Source: Taudactylus pleione
Lineage: Eukaryota; Chordata; Amphibia; Anura; Myobatrachidae
Length of the DNA: 64,000 nucleotides
Assembly (NCBI GenBank): GCA_031769625.1
Contig: JAUIMM010000135.1
Span: 7,057,501 to 7,121,500, forward strand
Direction: 5' to 3'
Part shown: one piece after another, positions 42,255 to 54,768 of the stretch
Numbering within the stretch: position 1 is the first letter of the stretch
How the letters are laid out: each line of letters begins with the position of its first letter
Program-made: the position numbers and the translations under genes
Notes under the pieces: generated by a model
The model's input: the letters and a program-made list of their open reading frames with translations, nothing else
The model's database searches: none
Told to the model about the DNA's origin: nothing

Positions 42255-43273
42255 CCAAGTTCTGGGGATGTGGGGTGAAAGGTGAATATCTAGAAAGCAT
42301 AGAAAGAGGTTTACAAAAATCAAGATCAATCTGTGGTGAAACGCGCATCGGACACATGTTCAGAGATGTTTCTCCAACACCACCTGCCACATCCCTCCAG
42401 GGGAACTCATTCTCCACAGGTATATTTTTCCTACTCTATGGTACTCTCATCAGCAGCTCTCCTACCATGGTGTCCTGCACTGCTTAGACATCAGGGCAAC
42501 ATTAGGGTATTAACCCTAACAGCAGATACTGTTCTTTTGTCTATCATTCACTGCTCTATTTTATCTGCAACTCTCTTTCCCAGTCCTATAGCTACTAGTA
42601 AAACTTGGAACAGCAGATTGCAGTTCATATAATTATAAATGCACAGGCACTACAATTCCTTTTCCCCTCTCCCAACTGCAGAGTCCACAATTTGAGTATA
42701 AACTGCTATTACCTTGATACAGTTTGAACATTGAATTTACTGATGCTAAAAGGTTATAATCACTGCCTGCTTCATGAATTTTCCATCAGCTTGCTTAATT
42801 TATCACATGCAACATGTTTATGCAGAATGTTCCTAAATATTAATGTTGGAAAGCACTACAGATGACCATATCTCTTTTATTAATGGTTAGCATATGCAAT
42901 TGACCTAATGAGCAATGATCATGCTGGTTTATTGATTGTTGTTGGATGAACCTTAAAATTGTTTCGTTTAATGTCATGATGGTTATTGCAGAAATGATTG
43001 CTAGCTTTTAGATATTTTATTTCTCCTTATCAACCGCCTGAGTTCAGTGATACAACTGTGGATTACTGTATAGATTAATATATTTATAGCTAATATTCAT
43101 TGAGTGTTTTTTCCCCCCCTGGTTAGTGACAGCCTCATTTAGCGCATTGGCTCATCTATTTCTTTGTATTAGTAGACAGGTGGTGCCTTCTATTTTTAAC
43201 ACACACAATTTTTGCAAACCTCTTTCTATCCTTTCTAGATATTCGCCTTCCACCGCACACCCCCAGTACTTGG
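42255..43273. mobile_element. Element with about 60-bp terminal inverted repeats
   Basis: Left end CCAAGTTCTGGGGATGTGG, continuing 'gaatatctagaaag.atagaaagaggttt'; right end is the inverted counterpart (CCAAGTACTGGGGGTGTGC). 'gtggtgaaacgcgcatcgg' near 42335 resembles the non-coding end of Penelope-like elements, so this may be a Penelope-derived inverted repeat. No clear target duplication. Confidence 0.55.
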
Positions 43274-43770
43274 GGCGTATTTCAGGATGGATCGCAACTG
43301 CAACATCATACACAGATGGATGATTGTTGCGTACTGCGCATGCGTATACTTTGCAGTGCATGTGCACAAATGCCCCACTGCGATTAGGACTGCAATCGCA
43401 GTGACTACGCAGACCCATTGCAGAGTTATTGAAGGGAAGTACAGTTTAGGAGTGGTGATGCAGGCGTGCCAGTGCATTTGAATGACGTTGCAGAGGCGTG
43501 CATCAATTAGACACTACGATGACATATGCAGCTTCAGTGCTTACTGCATACAGGAAAGTTAGCAATTTATAACTGAGGTCTGACCTGCCTTAAATGTGCG
43601 AGTGGCTCCATTGTACTACGATGTTACCGTTGTTTTTGCTGGATTGTAAGGTATTATGGATGTGCAAGAGGGGAAGTGGGTGTCTGCTTGTTGTCCATGC
43701 GAGTACTTTGCAATTTCAGATATTAGCATACTCTTGTAGCATACCAGCATATGCGATTGCAGACCTTTGG
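43274..43770. mobile_element. Probable Harbinger-like MITE fragment
   Basis: Starts GGGCGTATTTCAGGATGG with 'atcgcaactgc' and ends near 'gcgattgcagac'. The middle (43440-43520) resembles family B ('gatgcaggcgtgcca', 'gcgtgcatcaatta'). Confidence 0.4.
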
Positions 43771-44036
43771 TGCAGTGCTCCTACTCATTCACTCACCATC
43801 TTCTTGTTACTTTTTTCACATTAACAACACTTATTTATTGTATTATTTTAATCCTATTGATCTATACAAGTGGACCTACTTAATATACCCCACATTCATG
43901 AGATTTGTTTCTCAGTGTGTTCCACCTTTATATATAGTGCTAGTGCATTATATTTTATTGTGAATTTGTAATAAAAGTTATATTTTAACCTAATGTTTAT
44001 CTAGCATTCATTAGAACTGAAATGTACTGTACATAA

Positions 44037-44273
44037 GGGGTATAATTTCTAAAGGTTGATTTCAATCAATTTTGTTCCATTTAAAGTTGATGAAAATCGA
44101 TCAACATCGACGTTGTGTTTCTGGAGCTTAATCACAGATTTACCAACAGACATTTTTTTTTTTTTTTACATATTAGTAAATATGTGATTTAGCCCATGGA
44201 AACACAGCAACAATGTTGATCGATTTTCATTGATTTTAAATCAATTAAAATCAACCATGAGTATACATACCCT
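44037..44273. mobile_element. Palindromic MITE (about 237 bp)
   Basis: Arms with 'ggttgatttcaatcaa', 'gatgaaaatcgatcaac' and the inverted 'gttgatcgattttcat', 'aaaatcaacc'. Flanked by TAA (44034-44036 and 44274-44276). Confidence 0.6.
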
Positions 44274-44276
44274 TAA

Positions 44277-45044
44277 TCTTCATTTGACATTCTATAAAAT
44301 GACAGGTAGAAGCTGATTGATATGGGTAACTTCTCCAGTGTTCCACTCTTTTTACTGTTTGATACAGTATATCAAACCCATTAACATTTGTTCTGGTTGT
44401 CAGGTGGAAGATTTAATGAATAGAAAGTACTGTCCACCTCTATTGCATTGATAATGTCCCATGTCTTTTGCAGTTTTTGATTTTTCACCACTATGGGCAT
44501 ATACCAGTATACATTTACAGGGAGGGGAATAGTTTGGTAGTTTTTCTCATAAAGTTACCAGAAGTCATACTGGTAAAAAAAATATTTTTGACAACAGGAT
44601 AAACAAAGTTTATATCATGAGACCTATATAGCAAGTTACATTTAGAAACTGTATTATTATTTTAATATTATTATTTTTTAAAGAGATTATTATATCTTTA
44701 TTTACTGAGTTTATTTGCACTACAAAATTAATGTCTGGCAATGTTAGGAAATACAGTATAAATGTATTAATTGGCCTGTTTTCTTTGTGACAAGAGCTCA
44801 TTATTATTGAACATTTTCATGCACAGTTTGGGTTTTTAACAGATGTTTCACAATTCTTTAAGATTATGTATATAAACAACTTTGGTATTTTTCTTTTGAA
44901 ATTATTTCCATCTTCAGTATTAAATTTTTTTATCTTTTCCATACACTATCTTTGGTATGAATTTTCATTTTAATATATTTATCATTGGTACAGTAGATGT
45001 TTCTCTTTGTTTTCATTTGTTGTAGATGGTGTATACCTACTGTA
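44277..45044. other. Intron 4, unannotated AT-rich
   Basis: Nothing recognised. Confidence 0.4.
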
Positions 45045-45661
45045 TAATGCTGGGTACACACTTGTCGATATATCGTTCATTCGATCAGCAGTCTTGTACA
45101 CCTGATAAATATATGTGAATGACGTAGTTTACAGGCATATCAGGTCGGCCCTGGCCCTTGCAGCACAATTGATGCCAATATATCTGAAATATATCTATTG
45201 GAGCATCGGCATGTGTGTTTGGGCGACCCACCGACTACCCGTACACTTGATGCAGGGACTGTCTATATGGACCTGTCAATTGGGTGGGCAATATATATAT
45301 GGTTTTTTTTATTGAGACAAAGTAGACTTACAAATGTGAAAAAGAAATACATTTGAAGGACATAAAATGCATGGATTTACCATAAAAAAGGTATATATTA
45401 CAGTAATAAAAGGTTAAGTCCACAGACATTGCAGGTTAACATTGTATGAATATTTCAACGTGAATTTCAAATGTCCATTGAGGAAAAGATCCATATGACC
45501 ATCCTGTAGGGGGAAAAGTCCTTGTTCATTACGAAATTCATATGGTCCAAACTGGGCAGGCAAATTTAAATGTTGTGATATCAGGCCAGGCACAATGGGC
45601 CAATCAGATGGCGGATTGGTCTGCTGACTGATTCATTGTCCTAGTATTTACCCAGCATTAC
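45045..45661. mobile_element. MITE with TAATGCTGGGTA termini
   Basis: Left TAATGCTGGGTACACAC and right GTATTTACCCAGCATTA are inverted. Subterminal 'cattcgatcagcagtc' is matched by 'gactgattcattg'. About 617 bp; no coding sequence. Confidence 0.55.
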
Positions 45662-46589
45662 AGGCACCTGAGAATTACATTTACTCTAGTTATAGTCTTT
45701 GCACTGTTTATCATATCAATCAAATTTGTGTGGTAGATGGTTCTTCAAAGTGAAACATTTATTGACATGAAATCTACTTGAGTTGAAGGTCAGGTCAGAG
45801 TGCTCCTTGTACTTTTACCCAATTATTCGTAGTGCTCTGGTTTCTTATTATTAACTATATTTCCCCATGGATTAGCAAGTACTGTACAAAGGGTAGATTT
45901 CAGCACATTGCATATTTCTGAGTGATTAGATTATTGTCCCTGTATAAAGATTTCAACACAATGTATTGCTTAATATAAAGTATCTTGTATCAGTTTGTGC
46001 CATCAGTAAGGGTTAAGTTTAATAGTGTTCAGGCATGCAGGTAATTATTGTACAGATATCCAGGTAATTATTAAAGTTCATAAATTACATGTATGCTGAT
46101 GAAGAATTGCTAAACCACTATGCTGGTAAAGAGCAGTTATCATGTGTATACAAGGGACAAGATGCACTAAAGCCAGAAATGCCGTCAGACCCCTAACACT
46201 GCCATTTTTAAGGGTTTATTTGCATTTCTCATATGCACCTTGGAAGCGGTGGGTAACGCCATCTTCAGATGACGTTACCCTATAGAAGCCGGTGGGACTC
46301 TTTACGTAGAGTGATATGACAGGCATCCAATCGGATCCCTCCCAGTACCCCCTGCAGCGCGTGTGTCATTGTGTGAATGCGCAGAATGACACCTGAGGGA
46401 CTCCTGGCTCATAGACCCGAAAGTCCATTACTTGCAAAGGACAGCTCTCTTGGGAAGCTTTTGTGTTTCTGTTCATGAATGCAGACATAATTAATGCCGG
46501 CATGCATGCAAATAGTGGTGGGATGCATTGCATGCAAATTGCGATGCGCCTTGAATCCCGCCTAAGAGATCTGAGCTGTATTCGAATAG
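45662..46589. other. Intron 4, unannotated
   Basis: Contains a hairpin 'gggtaacgccatc...gatgacgttaccc' at 46252-46281 and GC-richer DNA to 46570, probably another small MITE. No gene. Confidence 0.4.
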
Positions 46590-46727
46590 TATGCATTAAA
46601 AAGATATCTCCTTGATATCACAATATAGTAAAATATATTAAAACTATAGTATGTGAATAAATATAGAATATTTGGGTAGGGATTTCCAACACAGATAATT
46701 ACATATTTTTAATTACAATTGAATATA

Positions 46728-47324
46728 GGGCCTGATTCAGAGCCGTTCGCTATTTGCGGTCGTTCGTTCAAAAACAAGGGGTGGCTATTCAAATGATCCG
46801 TTTGCAAATTGCAGTCTGTTCACACCTCTAAGTCTGAACGAGCGAGCAAAACATACCCTCGTATTTGATAAAAACGCCCCCTGGCCGCTCGCACCATACG
46901 TCATGTCCGCTATTTATTAGATTAATCGAGTACATCGTACAGCGTATGAACTGCTCGCTATTCTTGTGGTTGGTTTTTTCAACCGCTATTTTGCGAGCAG
47001 TTCTGAGTTAAAAAAAAACAAGTGACGTGGTCAATGACGCTGCTGTATTAATTATGCACTCCCTTAAAACGCCCGTTTTGACCTTTAAACACGCCTGCGT
47101 TCGAATTCCACTCCCCCGTTTTCAAGCACCTTCCCCTGTTACCACCCACATATGCCTCATTCTGTCACTCAAAATAGCAGGCACTCACTATAAAGCGTAC
47201 AAACGATTTTCGGCCGCACTGACTGCTTCGCGCATGCCTACTAAAAACCGTACGCATGCGCAGATGTGCGAACATCACTCGGAACGAGCGTACTGCCGCT
47301 AGCGAGCGGCTCTGAATGAGGGCC
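46728..47324. mobile_element. Hairpin-bearing MITE, family B copy 2 (597 bp)
   Basis: Termini GGGCCTGATTCAGAGCCG and CGGCTCTGAATGAGGGCC, target duplication ATA (46725-46727, 47325-47327). Opposite orientation to 27163-27758. Hairpin 'gaactgctcgc...gcgagcagttc' at 46947-47003. Confidence 0.8.
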
Positions 47325-47365
47325 ATAATTCACTATCATTTGGCCTGGTAACAATTTTAATATTT

Positions 47366-47944
47366 AGATAAAGGGGTTAAGGAGACAGAAATTCACAGAT
47401 CACATAAGGAGACAGACATTCACAGATCACATAAGGAGACAGACATTCACAGATCACATAAGGAGGCAGACATTCACAGATCACATAAGGAGGCAGACAT
47501 TCACAGATCACATAAGGAGACAGACATTCACAGATCACGTAAGGAGGCAGACATTCACAGATCACATAAGGAGACAGACATTCACAGATCACATAAGGAG
47601 ACAGAAATTCACAGATCACATAAGGAGGCAGACATTCATAGATCACATAAGGAGACAGACATTCACAGATCACATAAGGAGACAGACATTCACAGATCAC
47701 ATAAGGAGACAGACATTCACAGATCACATAAGGAGACAGACATTCACAGATCACATAAGGAGACAGACATTCACAGATCACATAAGGAGACAGACATTCA
47801 CAGATCACATAAGGAGGCAGACATTCACAGATCACATAAGGAGACAGACATTCACAGATCACATAACGAGACAGACATTCACAGATCACATAAGGAGACA
47901 GACATTCACAGATCACATAAGGAGACAGACATTCACAGATCACA
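47366..47944. repeat. 27-bp minisatellite, about 21 units
   Basis: Unit 'acataaggagacagacattc' plus 'acagatc'. Variants are mostly a/g in 'gagac'/'gaggc'. Because 27 is a multiple of 3, the - strand stays open for 188 codons of an ICECLSPYV-like repeat. There is no evidence it is translated. Confidence 0.95.
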
Positions 47945-48505
47945 CAATTTGTTATCTAATACCTTATAAATAGTTTTACTATAGGGTAGCACGATTGCAG
48001 TAATAAAGTTGAAACAAAATGTTTTTCATGACTGTTAATACGAAGTGACACATTTTTTTAAATTCACTGTGGGGTAGCTTGACTGAATAATTTATACATT
48101 AATAGGAATAAATTAAAAAATTCAAGAAAACTGGATTATTTTCTGTTTAAAAGCCTTCTAATACATATATTTAATAACATGGAAGGGAATACAGATGATA
48201 TCTTCCAGTGTAATTATACATGTGTCTAACGTTACACATATGAAATATGTGTACTATGGGATAATGAAGGAAGGAGACGATATATATTAGTATTCATTGC
48301 TCTACACAGAGAAAAAATATATTTAAAAATAATTATTTGAATAATTATCAAATTAAATATAGGACAATAGATGTGGATATTTTTAAAATCTTGTGTATTT
48401 GTTATATTTGGGTTCAGGGATTATTTATTTACAGAGTTTTAAGTACTACAAATATATCAAAATATGATTTAGATATTTAGACACATGTATGTTAACTTAA
48501 CCTAT
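47945..48505. other. AT-rich, unannotated
   Basis: No gene or repeat recognised. Confidence 0.4.
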
Positions 48506-48507
48506 TA

Positions 48508-48948
48508 CAGGTTGAGTCTCCCATATCCAAATATTCCGAAATACGGAATATTCCAAAATACGGAATATTTTTTGCATGACTGAGATAGTGAAAACTTAGA
48601 TTTTTGATGGTTCAATGCACACAAACTTTGTTTAAGGCACAGAATTATTAAAAATAAAGTATAAAATGACCTATAGGCTGTGTGTATAAGGTGTATATGA
48701 CACATAAATGAATTTCATGTATTACACAAACTTTGTTTGAGCCACAAAATTATTGAAAATATTGTATAAAATTACCTTCAGGCTGTGTGTATAATGTGGA
48801 TATAAATCATAAATGCATTGTGTGTTTAGATTTGGGCCATATACCTAAGACATTTCAATATGGTATGCAATTATTCCAAAATACGGAATATTCTGATATC
48901 CAAAATACCTCTGGTCCCAAGCATTTTGGATATGGGAGACTCAACCTG
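48508..48948 (-). mobile_element. pogo/Tigger-like MITE, copy 1
   Basis: Termini CAGGTTGAGTCTCCCATATCC and complement, TA duplication at 48506-48507 and 48949-48950. Its consensus resembles the mammalian MER8/Tigger-type repeat (from memory). It contains an internal ~107-bp duplication with 'ctttgttt' and 'ggctgtgtgtata'. Confidence 0.8.
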
Positions 48949-48968
48949 TAATACTATAATATGACATA

Positions 48969-49404
48969 CAGCTTGAGTCTCCCATATCCAAAATGCTTGG
49001 GACCAGGGGTATTTTGGATATCAAAATATTCCGTATTTTGGAATAATTGCATACCATAATGAAATGTCTTGGGAATGGGACCCAAATCTAGACACTGAAT
49101 GCATTTATGTTTTATATACACCTTATACACACAGCCTGCAGGTCATTTTATACAATATTTTCAATCATTTTATGGCTCAAACAAAGTTTGTGTACATACA
49201 TGAAATTCATTTATGTTTCATATACACCTTATACACACAGCCTGAAGGTAATTTATTCTTTATTTTTAATAATGTTGTGCCTTAAACAAAGTTTGTGTAC
49301 AGTGAACCATCAAAAAGCAAAGGTTTCACTATCTCAGTATAAATATATTCTGTATTTCAGAATATTCTGTATTTCAGAATATTTGGATTAGGACACTCAA
49401 ACTG
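48969..49404 (+). mobile_element. pogo/Tigger-like MITE, copy 2
   Basis: Termini CAGCTTGAGTCTCCCATATC and GGACACTCAAACTG, TA at 48967-48968 and 49405-49406. Inverted relative to copy 1, separated by 20 bp, and sharing the same internal duplication. Confidence 0.8.
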
Positions 49405-49406
49405 TA

Positions 49407-49794
49407 GTTAATTATATAAAAGTAAGGTATATATGTTGTGGAAAAAGATTTTTAAAATGTTTATGGAAATTACACTAGTTTAATTAATAAGGAGTATAAA
49501 TTATAATGGTGGATATTAACATATAAATATTTAGAAATATTATTTAAGACATATTAAGTAGAAATTGGGGACTAAATTATGGATCTATGATTTTTTTAAA
49601 TAAAATTTCAATATATACCTATTAATATGTTTTAGGTTATAAATTTTCTCAGATAGGACAAACTGATTCTAAGAACTTAGAACCAGCATTAAATAAAGTG
49701 GCTTTTTATTATTCACTCTAGAGGATTAGGCTATATTTGATATAATAGATTTAATGACAGAAAACTGAAAGTAACGTCTGGAATACTTAAGATG
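49407..49794. other. AT-rich, unannotated
   Basis: Part of the interior of the putative 6.9-kb element; no gene seen. Confidence 0.35.
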
Positions 49795-50037
49795 TCATAG
49801 AAACTGTTGAATGACAGCACCAATAAGCAGAGAAGTTAGCAGATAAATAATGGTGAAAACGAGCCATCGGTTTGATGCCTTGAAAAAGATTTTGGTGAAA
49901 CGGCCATCGGCAAGGCTGTGGCCAGGGTAATGTGTACTTAGTGTAATTCCTGTGAAGAGAGATACAATTACAAAGAATGCATATAATGTATTAGTGCTAA
50001 TACGGAAGTTCCAGCTGCCTATCAAATTAGTAACCAA
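49795..50037 (-). CDS. Unrecognised hydrophobic reading frame (possible membrane protein fragment)
   Basis: Open for about 88 codons on the - strand from an upstream TGA, with no clear ATG. The peptide contains two predicted membrane helices, TLYAFFVIVSLFTGITL and WLVFTIIYLLTSLLIGAVI, separated by a basic/polar loop with GHSLADGRF and FFKAS. Upstream on the same strand (50090-50230) another frame reads LLATITLLTIWCAVI, also helix-like. It could be the decayed 3' end of a multi-pass membrane protein gene carried by the surrounding element. I do not recognise the family. Confidence 0.25.
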   Translation of the reverse strand: MVTNLIGSWNFRISTNTLYAFFVIVSLFTGITLSTHYPGHSLADGRFTKIFFKASNRWLVFTIIYLLTSLLIGAVIQQFL

Positions 50038-50918
50038 GCAGTGTGGAGAGAATGCACCCCACGGTCAGCATAGCCGGGGAACACACTGATTTACAAAGGA
50101 GTGGCGATGCCTATTAGATCAGCTGTAACTGTGCGGTGTGTGTATAACAGCACACCAAATGGTAAGCAAAGTGATGGTGGCAAGAAGAGAAAATATATAT
50201 AACAGAAGTGCACACTAGCACTGTTAGCCCCAGAGTAATATAGGAAGTATCGCGGTTGAAAACAGGAGCTCTGTTAATAATAGAAGAACTTGTCAGCGCC
50301 TATATAACAGAATACATTGTATGATTAAAATGTCTATGGGACTCTGATAATAGACACAGGAAACACCTACCAGAGTGTATATACATTATTACCAGATAGA
50401 ATATATGTGACAAATATATGTATTTACGGTCTTGGTGAACATAAAATTAGATGCACAGGCTAATAATAGAAATGACTGATTTGTGAATGTGGAATAAAAC
50501 AATGTAGCTAGGAGTCCACCAGTGCCCTGAACTGTTATATCTGAGATTTATTTGATGCCAATTTATTTGATTTATTTGACAAATAAATAATTGTCAGTTA
50601 TTCTTGGGAATAAATGACAATTAAGAAGCACCCACTGATACATGTGATATCAGATGAGAGGAATTACCAGTAATAAGGGCACTGCACAAATCAGAAATAT
50701 TCCATAAATAAGGGAAAAGGATGACATCTAGTGGCAATAGAGCAATATAAAAGTGAATGTATGTGCAAAATGAAACATTGTATTGACACTACTATAGACC
50801 TAATACTAAATAATTTGATCTTTTCCCATGTGATAAAGGTATAACAATAGAACTGAGACATGTTTATGTATTATGAGATAAAAGAGTACTGAGTATATAG
50901 AGGGACAATATACACTAA
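50038..50918. other. AT-rich, unannotated
   Basis: See the hydrophobic frame above for 50090-50230; otherwise nothing recognised. Confidence 0.35.
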
Positions 50919-53312
50919 GGGGTAAATTTACTAAGAATCGAGAATGGTCAAGTTTAGTTTTTTTATCTCGAATTGCATCACCGAATCTTGGGTGATTTTC
51001 CCATTTTTCATCTAGCAAATTTACTAAGAAGTGAGTTTATGCGATGGTGAAGCAGATCGAAATATCTCCCCCGAGTAGCAAGTGAAGATGAGATTGCTCA
51101 ACCGAGATTGCAGTGATTTCTCACTGCAAATCTCTCCCGAGCTAGCAGCCTGCACATATCAGTGAGATATGTTCTGGCTTCTTGTGTGTTAAGTCCTGTA
51201 AAACATGGGTAACATGTTATTAAAAAAAATTACATAGGGTCCCCCCCTAAAGCTTAACCAGCCCTGGACTTGCCAGCCAGTCTTGGTACCAAAAATTATG
51301 GGGAACAAAATGAGTAGGGTTCCACCATAATTTAGGTACCAGCACCAGGCTGGGCCAGTCCTGGTTTTATTCATAGGGGGGAAAGAATAGCGTAGGGGTC
51401 CCCCTATAATTAAAACCAGCACTGGACCCTTTCTAATAACGGCTGATGCAACAGCCAAGGGAGCCCTTTCACCGGGACCCCCAGCCGCAGCATCAGTCAT
51501 GACCGCTAGTCAACCCAGGCCATGGATCAATAAAGGGGTCCCCCTCTCCAGGACACCTCTGGCCTAGGCTGATAGCCTGGGGCTATCCCTGCCACAATAG
51601 GGCGATGGGTGACGGGTTGATAGTGTACGTAGTGTGTAAAAAATAGAATTAACAATATTGTCTTTACAGTGGAACTACAGGTCCCAGCAAGCCTACCAGG
51701 CATGCTGGTACTTGGAGAACCACAAGTACCAGCATGAAGGGCATTAAGGGCCCTCTGGTAGCTGTAGTTCACCTGTAAAGAAATGTGTAAAAAAATACAC
51801 AACACACACACACCATGAAAGCACAGTTTTATTACATACATACACACACACACACATACTCACCTACATTACTAGGAGTGGTCCCCTTGTCCACAGTAGG
51901 CATCCTGGGTCTTCAGGAAAAAAAAATGAAAATTGCGACCCACGCAACAGATACCAACCAGGATGGTTGATATCTCTGAATGAAACACTCAGACGCAGCT
52001 TCTGCCTTTATAGAGCCATATCTAAGCGTTCATTGGCTGATAGAGGTCAGCCCCTGCCTCTCTCGGCCAGTGAACGGCTCCTCCATTGAAGTCAATGGTG
52101 GGAGCCATAAAATAAACTTTAGTAACCTGCGGCTCCCATCATTGACTTCAACTCAGGAGCCGTTCATTGGCTGAGAGAGGCGGGGGCTCACCTCTCTCAG
52201 CCAATGAATGCTCAGATATGGTCATATAAAGGCAGAAGCCATGTCTGAGCATTTCATTTGGGAGCTATCAACCATCCTAGTTGGTATCTGTTGCGTGGGT
52301 TGCAATTTTCGTTGTTTTTTTTCTGAAGACCTTGGATGCCTACTTTGGACAAGGGGACCACTGCTGGTAATGTAGGTGAGTATGTGTATGTATGTAATAA
52401 AACTGTACTTTCACGTTGTGTGTTTTTTTTTTTTACACAATTCTTTAAAGGAGAACTACAGGTACCAGTGGACCCTTAATGCCCCGCATGCTGCTACTTG
52501 TGGTTCTCCAAATACCAGCAAGCGGTGGAGGCTTGCTGGGACCTGTAGTTCCATTGTAAAGACAATGTTGTTAATTCTATTTTTTACACACTACATACAA
52601 TATCAACCCATCATTCCCCAGGAATCACTGGCCTGGGCTGACTAGCAGTCAGGACTGATGCTGCTGCTGGGGGTCCCGGTTAAAGCGCTCCCCTGGCTAT
52701 GGCATCAGCCCTCGCTAGAAAGGGTCTGGTGCTGGTTTTAATTATAGGGGGACCCCTACACAATTCCCCCCCCTATAAGTCAGACCAGGACTGGCCCTGC
52801 AGCCTGGTGCTGGTACCTAAATTATGGTTGAACCCTACTCGTTTTGTTCTCCGTAATTTTAGGTACCAGGACTGGCTGGCAAGACCGAGGCTGGTTAGGC
52901 TTTTGGGGGGGAACCCTATATATTTTATTTTAAATATACCCTATTTAAACTACTTTCAGGCAGAAACATACACAAATCCCAATGATTTGTGTATGTTTCA
53001 GCCAAACTCACTGGAGGTGAGTGTTTAAAACTTCAATTTGGCAGAGAGTTTGCAGGCATCTCACCCAAGATTGTCATCTAGATTCTTGGTAAATTTGCGA
53101 GCTGTATCTTTTAGGTGAAAAGTAATTCCGAGTTTGCCCGATGTGATAAGATTCGAGTTTGCTATTTCACCCGAGTTTTACGATTGAAAAGAGAGAAATC
53201 TCTCTCTAACCCACCCAACTTTGCCTTTAGTCAATTTGCGAGTTGAAAATTTTGCCTAAACTTTCCTGAGATTGGCATCTCGACCATTCTCGATTCTTAG
53301 TAAATTTACCCC
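50919..53312. mobile_element. 2.4-kb giant palindromic Harbinger-like element
   Basis: Ends GGGGTAAATTTACTAAG and CTTAGTAAATTTACCCC with a TAA duplication at 50916-50918 and 53313-53315. The two arms of about 1.19 kb mirror each other to a centre near 52105: 'caatattgtctttacagtgg' at 51651 versus its complement at 52550, and 'gagccgttcattggctgag' near the centre. No transposase is visible. Open frames inside are not conserved between the arms. Confidence 0.82.
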
Positions 53313-53483
53313 TAAGATTCATATAAGCAGAATAAGGCCACTGAGCATTAATAATTAAAATACTAAGAAAGAACTATTAAAGACATTAGCCACAGCATTC
53401 AAATATATAATCTTATTTCAAATAACACACATATTTCACCATATTGTGATATTAAGGAGATATCTTTTTAATACATATTGTGA

Positions 53484-54151
53484 TGTTGTGGGGTAATTAG
53501 CTCGGTAGAGGGTGGATTGGTGCAGTGTTTAGGTACTTACTGCGGGTCCACACATAGCTTTCAAGTAAATAAATTCAATGGTGCTTTGCTTTCCAGCATG
53601 GAAACCAGGAAATAGAAAATAATAAACAACCTAGCTCCTGTTTAAGGCATCTAACTCGCTTCTTGACCCCTGACTATCAAGGTGCAGCTAGTCTGCCAAT
53701 AAAATCTCTGCCTGCTTCTCTGCAGGTCTATTGTCGACTCCAGCCTGGCTTGACTGCCACAGCTATACAAACACAGTCAGTCTTGGTAGCCATCCTTGTA
53801 TCCTACAGGTATAGGCCCTGGCTTACTCAGCCTGCAGCCCAGCTGCTTCAATGTCACATAGTTTGAGAGGTTTGTGGTCCCTGCTGCTTCCTGCAGGTCC
53901 GGACTCAGGCCTCCTGGCCCCCAATGGCTTGGCTTAGCTTTACTGGGCTCTCTGGCTGCCACAGTCCCACATAGACTGACTCCAACAGCAGCCTAACTGG
54001 TCTGCCTCCTCATCAGCCCACACCTGAGCTCTCTCCACAAAGCAGCAATTACACATCTACCCAGAATCCTTTTTTCCTCTATGTTGGCAGATCTCTCTTG
54101 CATCACACAGAATCTGCTGCTCACCAGAATTATCTCGGGTGATACTGCCAC
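53484..54151 (-). mobile_element. Probable solo LTR
   Basis: On the - strand it starts TGTGGCAGTATCACC at 54151, resembling the TGTGGCAGTGTCAGC start of the Gypsy LTR at 33658, and ends ...ACAACA near 53484. About 668 bp of CT-rich, non-coding DNA with 'aataaa'-type signals. No clear target duplication. Confidence 0.45.
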
Positions 54152-54768
54152 AATATCAATAAAGATATATTATTTTAAGCAATTTCTGATCCCAATGCTC
54201 TTCTTTCTCTAGCTGTACAGTAAATATGATATGTCTTTATATTGACAGATGGGTAGCACCTCATATGTTGCATTTTATCTAAAACAATATCAGATGGAAT
54301 TGAATATAAAAATATAGGAGGATAGGATCAGGATTATATTAATATTTGATACAGTGATACTGGTGCTGGATTGTGTTCTTTTGGGGTGTTGAATGTTCCC
54401 TCTATTTGTCCGACTAGCTTTGGTTGGGTCAGTTTGATCCCCCAGTGCTGCACACCTGTGTATTAGAATGGTGAGCTAAGTGTGGCATAACTGGAGCTTT
54501 AGTGTTATAGCCTTTCTCTCCTTTTGGCTGGAGAACAGGTAGAGAATTCTCCAACACTACAGTAAAACATACATGATTCCTTACAGGTAGCTTGGCAGAC
54601 ACATGCCTCTACTCATGCTTGGAACATGCCGACCAAAATCACATTGACTTCTTGTGTCTACTGTGAAGATAACATTCAGACTCCATTGCATGGTAACCTA
54701 ATTATGATCATATCTGATGATTCAATGATACTAAAATATAATGTGTTTTTTTGTTGTTGTTTTTTCAG
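54152..54768. other. End of MS4A intron 4
   Basis: AT-rich; nothing recognised apart from the polypyrimidine tract and acceptor of exon 5. Confidence 0.5.

Larger units (their letters stand above)
46590..53477. mobile_element. Putative 6.9-kb AT-rich element bounded by 47-bp inverted repeats
   Basis: 46590-46636 and 53431-53477 are inverted copies matching at 43 of 47 positions; all four differences are transitions. The shared core is 'attaaaaagatatctcctt'. Between them, after removing obvious nested elements (46728-47324, the minisatellite, 48508-49404, 50919-53312), about 2.4 kb of AT-rich DNA remains. It includes a reading frame for hydrophobic peptides (49795-50037, - strand). No matching target duplication was found outside, so transposon status is an inference. 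Confidence 0.4.

Noticed and set aside
47377..47943. 188-aa repeated Cys-containing protein on the - strand; also considered as a CRISPR array
   Set aside because: It is a 27-bp direct tandem repeat with no unique spacers, in a vertebrate intron. The open frame follows from a unit length divisible by three.
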